From positions 1 to 33,467 of the forward strand of contig DAOWGR010000088.1 of the NCBI GenBank assembly GCA_030637365.1: 33,467 nucleotides of DNA. The letters are read 5' to 3'. Origin of the DNA: Elusimicrobiota bacterium. GTDB taxonomy: Bacteria > Elusimicrobiota > Elusimicrobia > Elusimicrobiales > UBA9959. Of this stretch, positions 24,827 to 32,433 are shown piece by piece. Position 1 is the stretch's first letter. Every line of letters begins with the position of its first letter. The notes under the pieces are model-generated. The model made no database searches and was not told where the DNA came from. It saw only the letters and a program-made list of their open reading frames with translations. The position numbers were made by a program, and so were the translations under genes.

Positions 24827-25561
24827 ATGCCCATATTGATTTGTGAGGATAAAACCATTGAGTATTATTTAACGCCTTCAAAAAGACGCCGAAGCATTAT
24901 TATGCGCGTGGATAGAGACGCTCGCGTGCAAGTGAGCGCGCCGAAATTCGCGACTCTAAATTTTATAGAGGGTTTTCTTAAAGAAAGAGTTGATTGGATT
25001 ATTAAAAGGCGGAATAATTTTAAAAATCTTGATCGTTTGTATCCGGTTAAAGAATTTAAGGCAGGTGAAATGTTTCCGCTTTTTGGCAAAAGTTTGAAAT
25101 TGAATATTGAAAAGAGGTTAAGGCCTGTCGTATGTGAATTGGGCGCTGAAAATATTAATCTTTTTATCGGAGATGGGATTGATTTGAAGTTTAAAGCTAT
25201 GGCTTCGCGCGCGATTATGGATTTTTACAGCGAGCAACTTAAAATAAAAGCGATTGATATTATAGGCAAATATTCAAAATCCCTGGATGTGCATGTCGCT
25301 AAGCTGTCAATCGGCAATCAGAAAAGAATATGGGGCAGTTGTTCAAGGAAAGGAGATATAAGGCTTAATTGGCGTTTGGCCATGATGCCTTTTGCCGTTA
25401 TGGAATATATTGTGGTTCATGAAGTTTGCCATTTAAAAGTTCATGGGCATTGCGCGAAATTTTGGAAAGTGGTTGAGGGCGTTTTGCCCGATTATAAAAA
25501 ACACCGTAAGTGGCTGCGCCTTAACGGCATATCCTTTTTTTTAATTTCAGATTGGGAGTAA
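24827..25561 (+). CDS. YgjP-like (DUF45) zinc metallopeptidase
   Basis: A 244-residue protein of the YgjP/DUF45 family, gluzincin-like putative proteases. The core reads HEVCH at residues 198-202, with H208 as likely third metal ligand and FW after it, in the family context EYIVVHEVCHL. Upstream lie IWGSCSRKGDIRLNWRL (residues 168-184), another hallmark. Function is poorly known; homologs are often coupled to restriction-modification genes, but none is seen here. No ribosome site precedes the ATG; TATAAA lies 9 bp upstream. No membrane segment or signal peptide. Confidence 0.85.
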   Translation: MPILICEDKTIEYYLTPSKRRRSIIMRVDRDARVQVSAPKFATLNFIEGFLKERVDWIIKRRNNFKNLDRLYPVKEFKAGEMFPLFGKSLKLNIEKRLRPVVCELGAENINLFIGDGIDLKFKAMASRAIMDFYSEQLKIKAIDIIGKYSKSLDVHVAKLSIGNQKRIWGSCSRKGDIRLNWRLAMMPFAVMEYIVVHEVCHLKVHGHCAKFWKVVEGVLPDYKKHRKWLRLNGISFFLISDWE

Positions 25562-25644
25562 CAGAGCAATAGGGATAAATTCCAATCTCAAATTACAAAA
25601 TTCAATAAAATCATAAAGTAGAAAGCGGATAAGTAAAGAAAAGC

Positions 25645-26847
25645 CTATGATATTTTATCCACAATTTTGGCTACCACCAGATCGGATGTGACATTTAATG
25701 AAGTCCTGAACATATCTAAAATTCTGTCCACCGCGACAATTAAAGCGATATAGGCAACGGGAAGGCCGATCTGATTTAAGATTACCACCATCATTACCAA
25801 TGAGGCGCTTGGCAGCGCGGCGACGCCGACACTCAGCATTACAACTGTCAGACCCAGCATTAGCTGTTCGCCCAAACCGAGCGGAACTCCGGCAAGATTG
25901 GCAATGTAAAGCACCGCGATTACTAAATAAGCGGCTGTTCCATCCATGGAAATGGTCGCGCCCAAAGGCAGTACAAAACCCGCGCTTCGCTTGCTTACTC
26001 CGCCTTTTTCTTCGGCAACTTTCAATGAAACCGGCAAGGTTGCCGAGCTTGAAGCGGTAGAAAAAGCCATAATTGAAGCGTCCTTAACCTTTGAAAGATA
26101 GCGATAAGGATTGATGTGCCCCAGAATTAGTAATATAAGCGGGAGCGTGATAAAACCGTGCAGTAAAATCACACCGATTACCACCAGCATATAACTCCAG
26201 AGTCCGAGTATAACCTCAATGCCTTCTTTAGCAATTACATATGAGAGCAAACTGAAAACACCGATAGGTGTCAGTTTAATTATCCATTCCGCCAGTTTCA
26301 GCATCGCATTATTAATGCCGGTAAAAAAATCTCTGAGCAAATTTTGATGATGTTCAGTGAGGTACAAAGAAGCTATCGCGAACAGAATGGAAAAAACAAT
26401 CACCTGCATCATTGCGCCTTGCGTCAATGACGCGAATACATTGGTCGGGACAAAACTCAAGAGCATTCCTTCAAACGAGAAAGGTTTCATGGACTGGGCA
26501 ATGGCAAAACTCAGTCCGTCCGCAGACACCTTTTGTCCGATTTTTATCATATTCATGGCAAAAATGGCTAAAGCCGCGGATAATGCCGTTGTCATCAGAT
26601 AGAGCGTGATTGTTTTCAAACCTATGTTTTTCAATTGTTTAAGTGAACCTAATCCCGATATGGCGATAAAAATACTCGCGAAGACCAAAGGAACAACCAG
26701 CATTTTTAATAGCGCGATAAAAATCTGTCCGATAACTCTTTGCTTGATGGCCAATTCCGGCATTAGTAATCCAAAAATTATTCCAAGGAATATGCCCAGC
26801 ACAACAAGGTTATTGGTGTTCGTAAATTTTTTTAATCTCTTTCTCAT
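25645..26847 (-). CDS. SLC1-type dicarboxylate/amino acid:cation symporter
   Basis: A 400-residue inner-membrane symporter of the glutamate transporter family. Hairpin HP1 shows ASSSATLPV, transmembrane segment 7 shows LGATISMDGTA and segment 8 shows DMFRTSLNVTSD. In well-studied homologs the segment 7 motif is NMDGT; here Asn is replaced by Ser, at a residue that helps bind sodium. The segment 8 arginine that contacts the acidic side chain and the Asp and Asn residues are kept, so an acidic substrate (aspartate, glutamate or a dicarboxylate) is likely. The start at 26847 has GGAGAA 8 bp upstream. It follows the FAD-protein gene by 16 bp, so the two are cotranscribed. Confidence 0.93.
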   Translation of the reverse strand: MRKRLKKFTNTNNLVVLGIFLGIIFGLLMPELAIKQRVIGQIFIALLKMLVVPLVFASIFIAISGLGSLKQLKNIGLKTITLYLMTTALSAALAIFAMNMIKIGQKVSADGLSFAIAQSMKPFSFEGMLLSFVPTNVFASLTQGAMMQVIVFSILFAIASLYLTEHHQNLLRDFFTGINNAMLKLAEWIIKLTPIGVFSLLSYVIAKEGIEVILGLWSYMLVVIGVILLHGFITLPLILLILGHINPYRYLSKVKDASIMAFSTASSSATLPVSLKVAEEKGGVSKRSAGFVLPLGATISMDGTAAYLVIAVLYIANLAGVPLGLGEQLMLGLTVVMLSVGVAALPSASLVMMVVILNQIGLPVAYIALIVAVDRILDMFRTSLNVTSDLVVAKIVDKIS

Positions 26848-26863
26848 TGAAGTAATTCTCCAT

Positions 26864-28441
26864 TCAATTAATGTTTAACAGACTGTTTTCCACGGCTTTT
26901 ATGGCGTCAACCGCCGAACTTGTTATGCCGCCGGTATAGCCGGACCCTTCGCCTATCGGATATAAATTTTTCATATTTAGCGATTCATGGTTTTTGCCTC
27001 GCGTAATTCTGATAGGGCACGATGTCCTTGTTTCGGGGGCAAGCAATATCGCTTGGCTTGAAACAAATATCGGATAATTTTCTTTCCATTTATTAAACGC
27101 TCTTTTAAGGACAATGCGTATGAATTTGGGGAATATTTTATTCATATTAACGGATATTGTTCCCGTTTTGCATGAATTTTTATTTAATTTCAGGGACGAT
27201 TTTTCATGTAAAAAATCCATTAGATTTTGCGCCGGGACTTTCCATTTTCCGCCCGCCGCGTTAAAAGCTTTCCTTTCCATGTTTTTTTGAAACGCGATGC
27301 CGGCCAAGGGATGGTTTGATTTATAATCTTCTTTGTGGCAGGTTATGACAATGGCTGAATTTGAAAATGCGGACGCTCTGTTTGAATAGCTCATGCCGTT
27401 TACAACCAGCAGGCCGTTTTCAGATGAAGCGTTTACTATTTCTCCGCCGGGGCACATGCAAAATGTATAAGCGCCGCGCTTTATTTTTTTGTCGGTATAG
27501 GTAAAAGAATAAGCGGCGGCTCCTATGGCGGAAACATTTTTATATTTATGGCCGTATCTTATGAGATTGATTGTTTCGGCGGGATGTTCCAGCCTAACGC
27601 CTACGGCAATCTCTTTTTGCTCAATCGCAATGCCTTTTTTATGAATCATTTCAAATGTGTCGCGGGCTGAATGTCCCACCGCGAGATAAATAATTGAGGA
27701 GTGATACTCCTTTTCGCCGTTTATAATTATGCCCGAAACTTTATTTCCCGATATAATCATATCTGTCATTTTTGAGTTATAGTGTATTTCGCCGCCGCGC
27801 TCAAGGATATAATTTCTTATATTGCGCGTTATTTTGCATAATACATCCGTTCCCAAATGAGGTTTGCTGATATAGTCTATTTCTTCGGGCGCGCCGAATT
27901 TTATGAAAGTGTCCAGCACTTTGTTTAAGTTTTCAGAATTTTTTATTCTGGAAAACAATTTGCCGTCCGAATATGAACCGGCCCCGCCTTCGCCGAATTG
28001 GATATTTGATTCGGAATTTAATGTTCCCTCTTTAATAAATTTTTGAATATCAATGGAACGGTCTTCTATTTTTTTGCCTCTTTCAAATATTAAAGGTTTT
28101 ATTCCGTATTCAAGAAGTTCAAGAGCGGCGAATATGCCGGCGGGGCCGAAACCGATTATTATCGGCTTGTCTTTAAGTTTTTTTTCTTTCTTGGCAGGTT
28201 TTATGTTTTCTGCGTACGGGAGAAAGTTTTTTTTATTATTGAAGCCGGCGGGAACGCCTGCGGCTATTGAGATTTCATAGTAGAATTGTCTTTTATCGCG
28301 GGCGTCAAGGGATTTGCTAAGTATTTTAATGAATTTTATATGTCCCCTGCTAATCACCAATTTATCGGAAGCGGCTTTTATATATTCGTTTATATCGTCT
28401 TTTTCAACGGGCACTCTTAGATTGTTTATTATTAAATTCAT
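26864..28441 (-). CDS. COG2509-type FAD-dependent oxidoreductase
   Basis: A 525-residue flavoprotein of the uncharacterised NAD(FAD)-utilising dehydrogenase family COG2509. A small N-terminal domain of about 95 residues leads to the dinucleotide-binding motif IIGFGPAGIFAALEL, then FGEGGAGSYSDGKLFSRI and the closing GEGSGYTGGITSSAVDAI, all typical. The ATG at 28441 agrees with the start of homologs (MNLIINNLRVPVEKDD); the frame is open 45 codons further, but that part overlaps the upstream gene. No strong ribosome site. The substrate is not known for the family. It is 16 bp upstream of the SLC1 symporter gene, on the same strand. Confidence 0.88.
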   Translation of the reverse strand: MNLIINNLRVPVEKDDINEYIKAASDKLVISRGHIKFIKILSKSLDARDKRQFYYEISIAAGVPAGFNNKKNFLPYAENIKPAKKEKKLKDKPIIIGFGPAGIFAALELLEYGIKPLIFERGKKIEDRSIDIQKFIKEGTLNSESNIQFGEGGAGSYSDGKLFSRIKNSENLNKVLDTFIKFGAPEEIDYISKPHLGTDVLCKITRNIRNYILERGGEIHYNSKMTDMIISGNKVSGIIINGEKEYHSSIIYLAVGHSARDTFEMIHKKGIAIEQKEIAVGVRLEHPAETINLIRYGHKYKNVSAIGAAAYSFTYTDKKIKRGAYTFCMCPGGEIVNASSENGLLVVNGMSYSNRASAFSNSAIVITCHKEDYKSNHPLAGIAFQKNMERKAFNAAGGKWKVPAQNLMDFLHEKSSLKLNKNSCKTGTISVNMNKIFPKFIRIVLKRAFNKWKENYPIFVSSQAILLAPETRTSCPIRITRGKNHESLNMKNLYPIGEGSGYTGGITSSAVDAIKAVENSLLNIN

Positions 28442-28533
28442 TAAATATAGTCCGTTAATACACTGTTGCTTTTTTTCTTTGTGCCTGTCCGATAATTGCT
28501 CTCCCGAATCGGAAATTTGCGGAAGCAAATTAC

Positions 28534-29211
28534 TTATTCGGGAGTGGATTGGGTAGCATAAATGGCTTTTACGCAATTGAGATAATGCCGGCGTTTTTCC
28601 TCGGGAAAATTCTCATATCTTAATTCCACGGCTTTTCCCGCTCCAAACATGGCATTGTCTATGGGAAATAATTTATCAAATTCTTCAGGCAGAAATTCTT
28701 TTTTAATCTCTATTCTAAGCCCATAGCTCGGAATAAAAGTGAGGCAATATACCCATTTTTGAGTTGACGGATTACAAAGTTTAAGCGCCGGACCGGGATT
28801 GTTGCCGGTGGAGGATTTCATTTCCCATGTTTTGCCGGGGATGTCGCCGGCTATGTCCAATAATTCCCGCCAGAAAATTCTAAAAGCTTCTTCCGAAGCG
28901 GGATATCTGACAGCGATATGTTTTAAAAATTTATCAAATTCATAACGGATATGCGCGGGATCAATTATTCTTCGGGATGTTTTTTTGGGTTTTTCTTTTT
29001 CATCGGTTTTTACTTGCTCTATCAATTCTTTAAGACTTGATGTTTCTTCTTGTGACGCTTGCTCAAGATATTGGGCGCGAAAGGTTATTTTATATCCGCC
29101 TTTTGCGGGATAGATGGTTACATTTTCACCGATAACTTTTATAACTATGCCGAAACTTTTATTTATTGTGTTTTTTACCACGGAATATTGCTCGAATTTG
29201 GGTGTTTCCAT
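28534..29211 (-). CDS. Protein of unknown function
   Basis: A 225-residue soluble protein that I do not recognise. The N-terminal 60 residues look beta-rich and could form a small SH3- or Tudor-like barrel (FGIVIKVIGENVTIYPAKGG). A lysine-rich linker follows (about residues 78-86), and the C-terminal 130 residues appear mixed helix and strand with conserved-looking tryptophans. No signal peptide and no membrane segment. The ATG at 29211 has GAGG 8 bp upstream; the in-frame start 25 codons earlier has none. It lies 92 bp upstream of the FAD protein gene on the same strand and may be in its operon. Confidence 0.6.
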   Translation of the reverse strand: METPKFEQYSVVKNTINKSFGIVIKVIGENVTIYPAKGGYKITFRAQYLEQASQEETSSLKELIEQVKTDEKEKPKKTSRRIIDPAHIRYEFDKFLKHIAVRYPASEEAFRIFWRELLDIAGDIPGKTWEMKSSTGNNPGPALKLCNPSTQKWVYCLTFIPSYGLRIEIKKEFLPEEFDKLFPIDNAMFGAGKAVELRYENFPEEKRRHYLNCVKAIYATQSTPE

Positions 29212-29276
29212 TTTTAGGGCCTCAGTAATATAATACAGAATATAGAGGGCGGAGAAAATAGCGTGACAGTTCAACT

Positions 29277-29331
29277 CACTAATCACTTGCCACTAGACAC
29301 TTGTGCCACTTGTCACTAATCACTAAACACT
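29277..29331. repeat. Tandem repeat with 7-bp period (CACT core)
   Basis: CACT occurs eight times, at 29277, 29284, 29291, 29298, 29307, 29314, 29321 and 29328. All intervals are 7 bp except one of 9. It lies in the gap between two divergent genes. Confidence 0.85.
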
Positions 29332-29419
29332 GATATGGCTGAAAGCGGGATAGCGCGTATAAAAGGTGCCCATGCAGTCTATAGGTCTTTTTATCACCGT
29401 AAATTAGGCCTTTGGACAC

Positions 29420-29448
29420 TTAGCTGCTTGCGCGTATTCCGGTACAAT
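29420..29448 (+). promoter_or_regulatory. Weak candidate promoter of the exported-paralog pair
   Basis: TTAGCT (29420-29425) and TACAAT (29443-29448) are 17 bp apart, upstream of the AAAGGAGA ribosome site. The -35 match is poor. Confidence 0.25.
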
Positions 29449-29489
29449 ATAAATAATATCAGGAGCATAAATAAGAAAGGAGAATCTAT

Positions 29490-30758
29490 ATGAAAAGAAT
29501 TATATTAGCGGTAGCGATGGTTTTCTCAATGTCAGCCATATCTTTGGCGGAAAATAATTTTTTGCTGAACTCAAGGACAATTTTGCAATCAATGGATATG
29601 GATAATGCCATAGCAATTGAAGATGTTTCACTTCCAAATCCCGCTTATGCTATTGCCGCGCGGTCCAAATCTCCGGTTATTTCTCCGGCGCTTGATTTAA
29701 GCGTCAAAATTCCTTTTGCCATGATTAGGCAGAGCATGACCGAAGGGGAAGATGTTAGCTTGGTTGATTCTTCCAAGCCGATTTTAAAGCGTGAGGGCAA
29801 TCATTTGATTTTAAGCAATATAAAAGTGAATATCAGCGGAGTGGGGGTTAAGCCGATAATATTTATCAAACCATGGTTTGAAAGCAAGAATAACTTGGCT
29901 ATCAAGTTCCTCAAATTGGATTTTGATTTTGGTTTGGGCCTAAAAGCGGGTTTTCCGATTTTTGGCAAAGATGAGGCAATGTCGTATTTGGCCAATTTAG
30001 TCACGGAGCGCATCACGGAAAGCGTAAATGAAGCTTTTATAGAAAATGAAGTTCCTCTTAAATCCGAAGATGTTTTTATTTTTTCTTATGATCCTGAAGC
30101 ATGGATTTTGCGCGTGAGCATATCTCCGGACTTTGTGGCGCCTTTGCTTCCCGGATTAATAGATAATATCAGTTTGACCGCTTTTGACTTTGACGATAAA
30201 AATTTTATTATGGGCGTGAATTCCGGTGTCGCCGAGATAAAACAGCTTAAAGGCTATAATATGGCGATTAGCGATGGTTTGATTACAAACTTTTTGGTCA
30301 AAAACATGGAAGATCCCACAATTGACTTCAGTTCCAATGTTAAAAACGGCGGTCTTCAATTTCGCGATGACGGACAAATTGAATTGACAGGCAAGGCGAA
30401 AGTGGATGCTCTTCCTTTTGATCCCAAAGTGTATTTTACGGTTGATATAAAGCCGACTTTAGCGGCTCCGAATACCATTAGATTCTCCATTGAAAAAATA
30501 AAAGTGAACAGGATTTACGGAATGAATTTTATGGGTTCAATAATCGGGGTATTGGAAAGAATGATTATTTCATCGGCTGTTGATGATATAGTGAAAAATC
30601 CGGAACTTGCCAAGGTTATGTCCGTTCGCAAAATTGACAGAAAGACTGTTGAATTAAAACTTGAGGATAAAGCTTTTCTGCCCGCTTTTGCCAAGGGTGC
30701 GGTAATCAATAATTTGCTTGTTAAACATGGCTTGATATATTTGGGTTTTGAATTTTAA
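29490..30758 (+). CDS. Exported protein of unknown function, long paralog
   Basis: A 422-residue protein with a clear signal peptide (MKRIILAVAMVFSMSAISLA). I recognise no named family. After a short mature N-terminus come alternating beta stretches and two amphipathic helices; the pattern LSVKIPFAMI, then ILSNIKVNISGV, then ILRVSISPDF repeats the layout of the next gene. Residues from about 245 to the end have no counterpart there and look like a second beta-rich domain. The fold may belong to the lipid-binding tubular (TULIP/DUF4403-like) group, but this is a guess from strand pattern only. A good AAAGGAGA ribosome site lies 8 bp upstream. It forms an operon with its paralog (21-bp gap). 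Confidence 0.7.
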   Translation: MKRIILAVAMVFSMSAISLAENNFLLNSRTILQSMDMDNAIAIEDVSLPNPAYAIAARSKSPVISPALDLSVKIPFAMIRQSMTEGEDVSLVDSSKPILKREGNHLILSNIKVNISGVGVKPIIFIKPWFESKNNLAIKFLKLDFDFGLGLKAGFPIFGKDEAMSYLANLVTERITESVNEAFIENEVPLKSEDVFIFSYDPEAWILRVSISPDFVAPLLPGLIDNISLTAFDFDDKNFIMGVNSGVAEIKQLKGYNMAISDGLITNFLVKNMEDPTIDFSSNVKNGGLQFRDDGQIELTGKAKVDALPFDPKVYFTVDIKPTLAAPNTIRFSIEKIKVNRIYGMNFMGSIIGVLERMIISSAVDDIVKNPELAKVMSVRKIDRKTVELKLEDKAFLPAFAKGAVINNLLVKHGLIYLGFEF

Positions 30759-30779
30759 CCGCATTAGGAGATGGTTGTT

Positions 30780-31553
30780 ATGAAGAAAGCCGCTGAAAAA
30801 TTCGGGAAACATATGGTGGTAAGTATTATTGCGGTTGTCGCGGTGTTTATGGCTGTGAGATATGTTTCGGCCGAGAACTTTAATCTTAACGGTATCGGCG
30901 CGGATGCTATTCTTCAATCTGAATTATCAGGCGATATATTGCCCGCATACGCGTCTAAATCTGTTCGGAAAAATGACGATATGGTTGATATGAATTTTTC
31001 CGTTCGGATACCGTTTAAGGCCGTTAAAAAGGCGTTTCTTAGCGCGGCCGCGTCCAATAAGCGGCTTAGTATGATAAATCCTGCAAGTCCGATTATTGTT
31101 CAGGAGGGAGATTTATTGGTGATTAAGAATATTCGCGTTGATATTGGGGGTATTATCGCGGAACCTGTTGTCAGACTTAAGCCTTATGTCGCGGGTAAAG
31201 GCGCTTTGAATATTGTAATTGAAAGAATTAAAATACATGTTTCCATGACGCCGTCCAAGTCAGCCGCCGTTCCCGAGTTTTTTAGTCAGGAAGAAATAAT
31301 GGCGGAGATTATGGATACGGCCATTAAAGGCATTATGGAAGAGATAGACAGACAATTGATTGAAGAAAAGATGCCGTTTAGAGCGGATGAAATGCTATCT
31401 CTTGAGTATGATGAGGCTTCGTGGATATTTCGCGTTATTGTTTCTCCCAAGCTTTTTAATCGCTTGTTGCCTCAGATGGTTGGAGAGACTTGTTTTACCG
31501 GATTCAGTTTTAATGATTCCGCCATATTTATTAATATCGGAACGGAGAAATAA
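30780..31553 (+). CDS. Exported protein of unknown function, short paralog
   Basis: A 257-residue paralog of the preceding protein with a signal peptide (hydrophobic MVVSIIAVVAVFMAV, then SAEN). Shared landmarks in the same order: MNFSVRIPFKAVK, IIVQEGDLLVIKNIRVDIGG, EEKMPFRADEMLSLEYDEASWIF (broken here into shorter blocks), and a final TGFSFNDSAIFINI, which matches TAFDFDDKNFIMGV. It ends there, so it lacks the second domain of its neighbour. The start is the ATG at 30780 with AGGAG 9 bp upstream; the ATG at 30771 touches that ribosome site and cannot use it. A bidirectional terminator follows the stop. Confidence 0.7.
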   Translation: MKKAAEKFGKHMVVSIIAVVAVFMAVRYVSAENFNLNGIGADAILQSELSGDILPAYASKSVRKNDDMVDMNFSVRIPFKAVKKAFLSAAASNKRLSMINPASPIIVQEGDLLVIKNIRVDIGGIIAEPVVRLKPYVAGKGALNIVIERIKIHVSMTPSKSAAVPEFFSQEEIMAEIMDTAIKGIMEEIDRQLIEEKMPFRADEMLSLEYDEASWIFRVIVSPKLFNRLLPQMVGETCFTGFSFNDSAIFINIGTEK

Positions 31554-31585
31554 GCGCGAAAGAACCATCATATTTAAAGAGAAAT

Positions 31586-31625
31586 AAAAAAATCCCGACA
31601 GGTTTAATTGTCTGCCGGGATTTTT
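31586..31625. terminator. Bidirectional intrinsic terminator
   Basis: A stem with arms AAATCCCG and CGGGATTT plus further pairing (CAG with CTG) around a short loop is flanked by A- and T-runs. It serves the paralog operon from the left and the EF-hand gene from the right. Confidence 0.85.
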
Positions 31626-31665
31626 ATTAGTAATTGGATGTTTTATTTGGCGCCGCTTTGTGATT

Positions 31666-32364
31666 TTATCGTCCGCTTCTTCCACCGCTTCTATTGCGTT
31701 GGATATTTCTATTGCGGTTTTGCATTCTTTCGCCTTTGCGCTGCATTTTTTCGCCGCGATTTTGCATTCTTTTGCCCTTACGCTCCATTTTTTCGCCTTT
31801 TTCATTCATTTTTTCGGCGGCGCGATTAAGTTTATCGGCGGCCTTATCATGGCCAAGCTCCGATTGTCTTTCCGCTTTGCGCTCCATTTTTTCGCTTTTA
31901 TTCTGCCATTTTTCGCCGCGATTTTCTTTTCTTTCTCCCTTGTGTTCCAATTTTTCGCCTTTGCGCTCCATTTTTTTACCAAGGGTTTTTAATCGTTTGG
32001 CTTTTCTCACAGCTTTCATTTTCTTAAAAGCCGTCCTTTCTTTTTTGCTTATTTTGCCGTTTCCGTCGGTGTCCATGTGTTTCTTTTTAAGAGCTTTTTG
32101 TTTTTTCTCGTTTTTATTAAACGCCTTTTTTTCTTTTTTGCTTATTTTGCCGTTTCCATTTGTGTCCATTTGTTTCTTTCTGAAAGCGGCTCTCTCGGTT
32201 TTATTCATTTCATCCATGGAGTCATTGGCTTCTTGCCATGCGTGATATTCCATTTGCTCTTGGTTTTGCTCTTTGTTTGATTCTTTATTTTGTTCTTGGG
32301 CGCGCAGTAAAACGCCGGAGCAAAAAAAGATACCTATTACCGCTACTGTTATTTTTATTTTCAT
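31666..32364 (-). CDS. Secreted EF-hand protein with charged heptad-repeat tail
   Basis: A 232-residue exported protein (signal peptide to about RAQ at residue 23). Two canonical 12-residue EF-hand loops lie at 67-78 (DTNGNGKISKKE) and 98-109 (DTDGNGKISKKE), so it should bind calcium. From residue 129 to 217 the sequence is built from 7-residue units of the form G-E-K-M-E-R-K, very basic and acidic at once; runs at 129-163 and 183-217 are in perfect register with Met or Leu mostly at the fourth place. The tail would form one long charged helix. The ATG has an ideal AAGGAG site 5 bp upstream. It is downstream of the CsgG-like gene with a hairpin between them. No function is assigned. Confidence 0.8.
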   Translation of the reverse strand: MKIKITVAVIGIFFCSGVLLRAQEQNKESNKEQNQEQMEYHAWQEANDSMDEMNKTERAAFRKKQMDTNGNGKISKKEKKAFNKNEKKQKALKKKHMDTDGNGKISKKERTAFKKMKAVRKAKRLKTLGKKMERKGEKLEHKGERKENRGEKWQNKSEKMERKAERQSELGHDKAADKLNRAAEKMNEKGEKMERKGKRMQNRGEKMQRKGERMQNRNRNIQRNRSGGRSGR

Positions 32365-32379
32365 TTTATCTCCTTTATG

Positions 32380-32424
32380 ACGGCAGATTAAGATTAAGGT
32401 TTAGATTTGCCTGCAATCTGCCGT
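32380..32424 (-). promoter_or_regulatory. Hairpin between csgG-like and EF-hand genes, next to the ribosome site
   Basis: Perfect 10-bp arms (ACGGCAGATT and AATCTGCCGT) enclose a 25-nt loop in the 69-bp gap. The stem ends just 4 bp before AAGGAG of the EF-hand gene, so it may set mRNA processing or initiation there. Confidence 0.55.
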
Positions 32425-32433
32425 TCTGTTTTA

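Noticed and set aside
29277..29331. Possible CRISPR-like array
   Set aside because: The period is only 7 bp with no spacers, so it is a simple tandem repeat. No cas gene is present.
31395..31805. Minus-strand open frame overlapping the EF-hand gene
   Set aside because: Its Lys-rich repeats come from reading the heptad-coding DNA in another frame, and it crosses the terminator.
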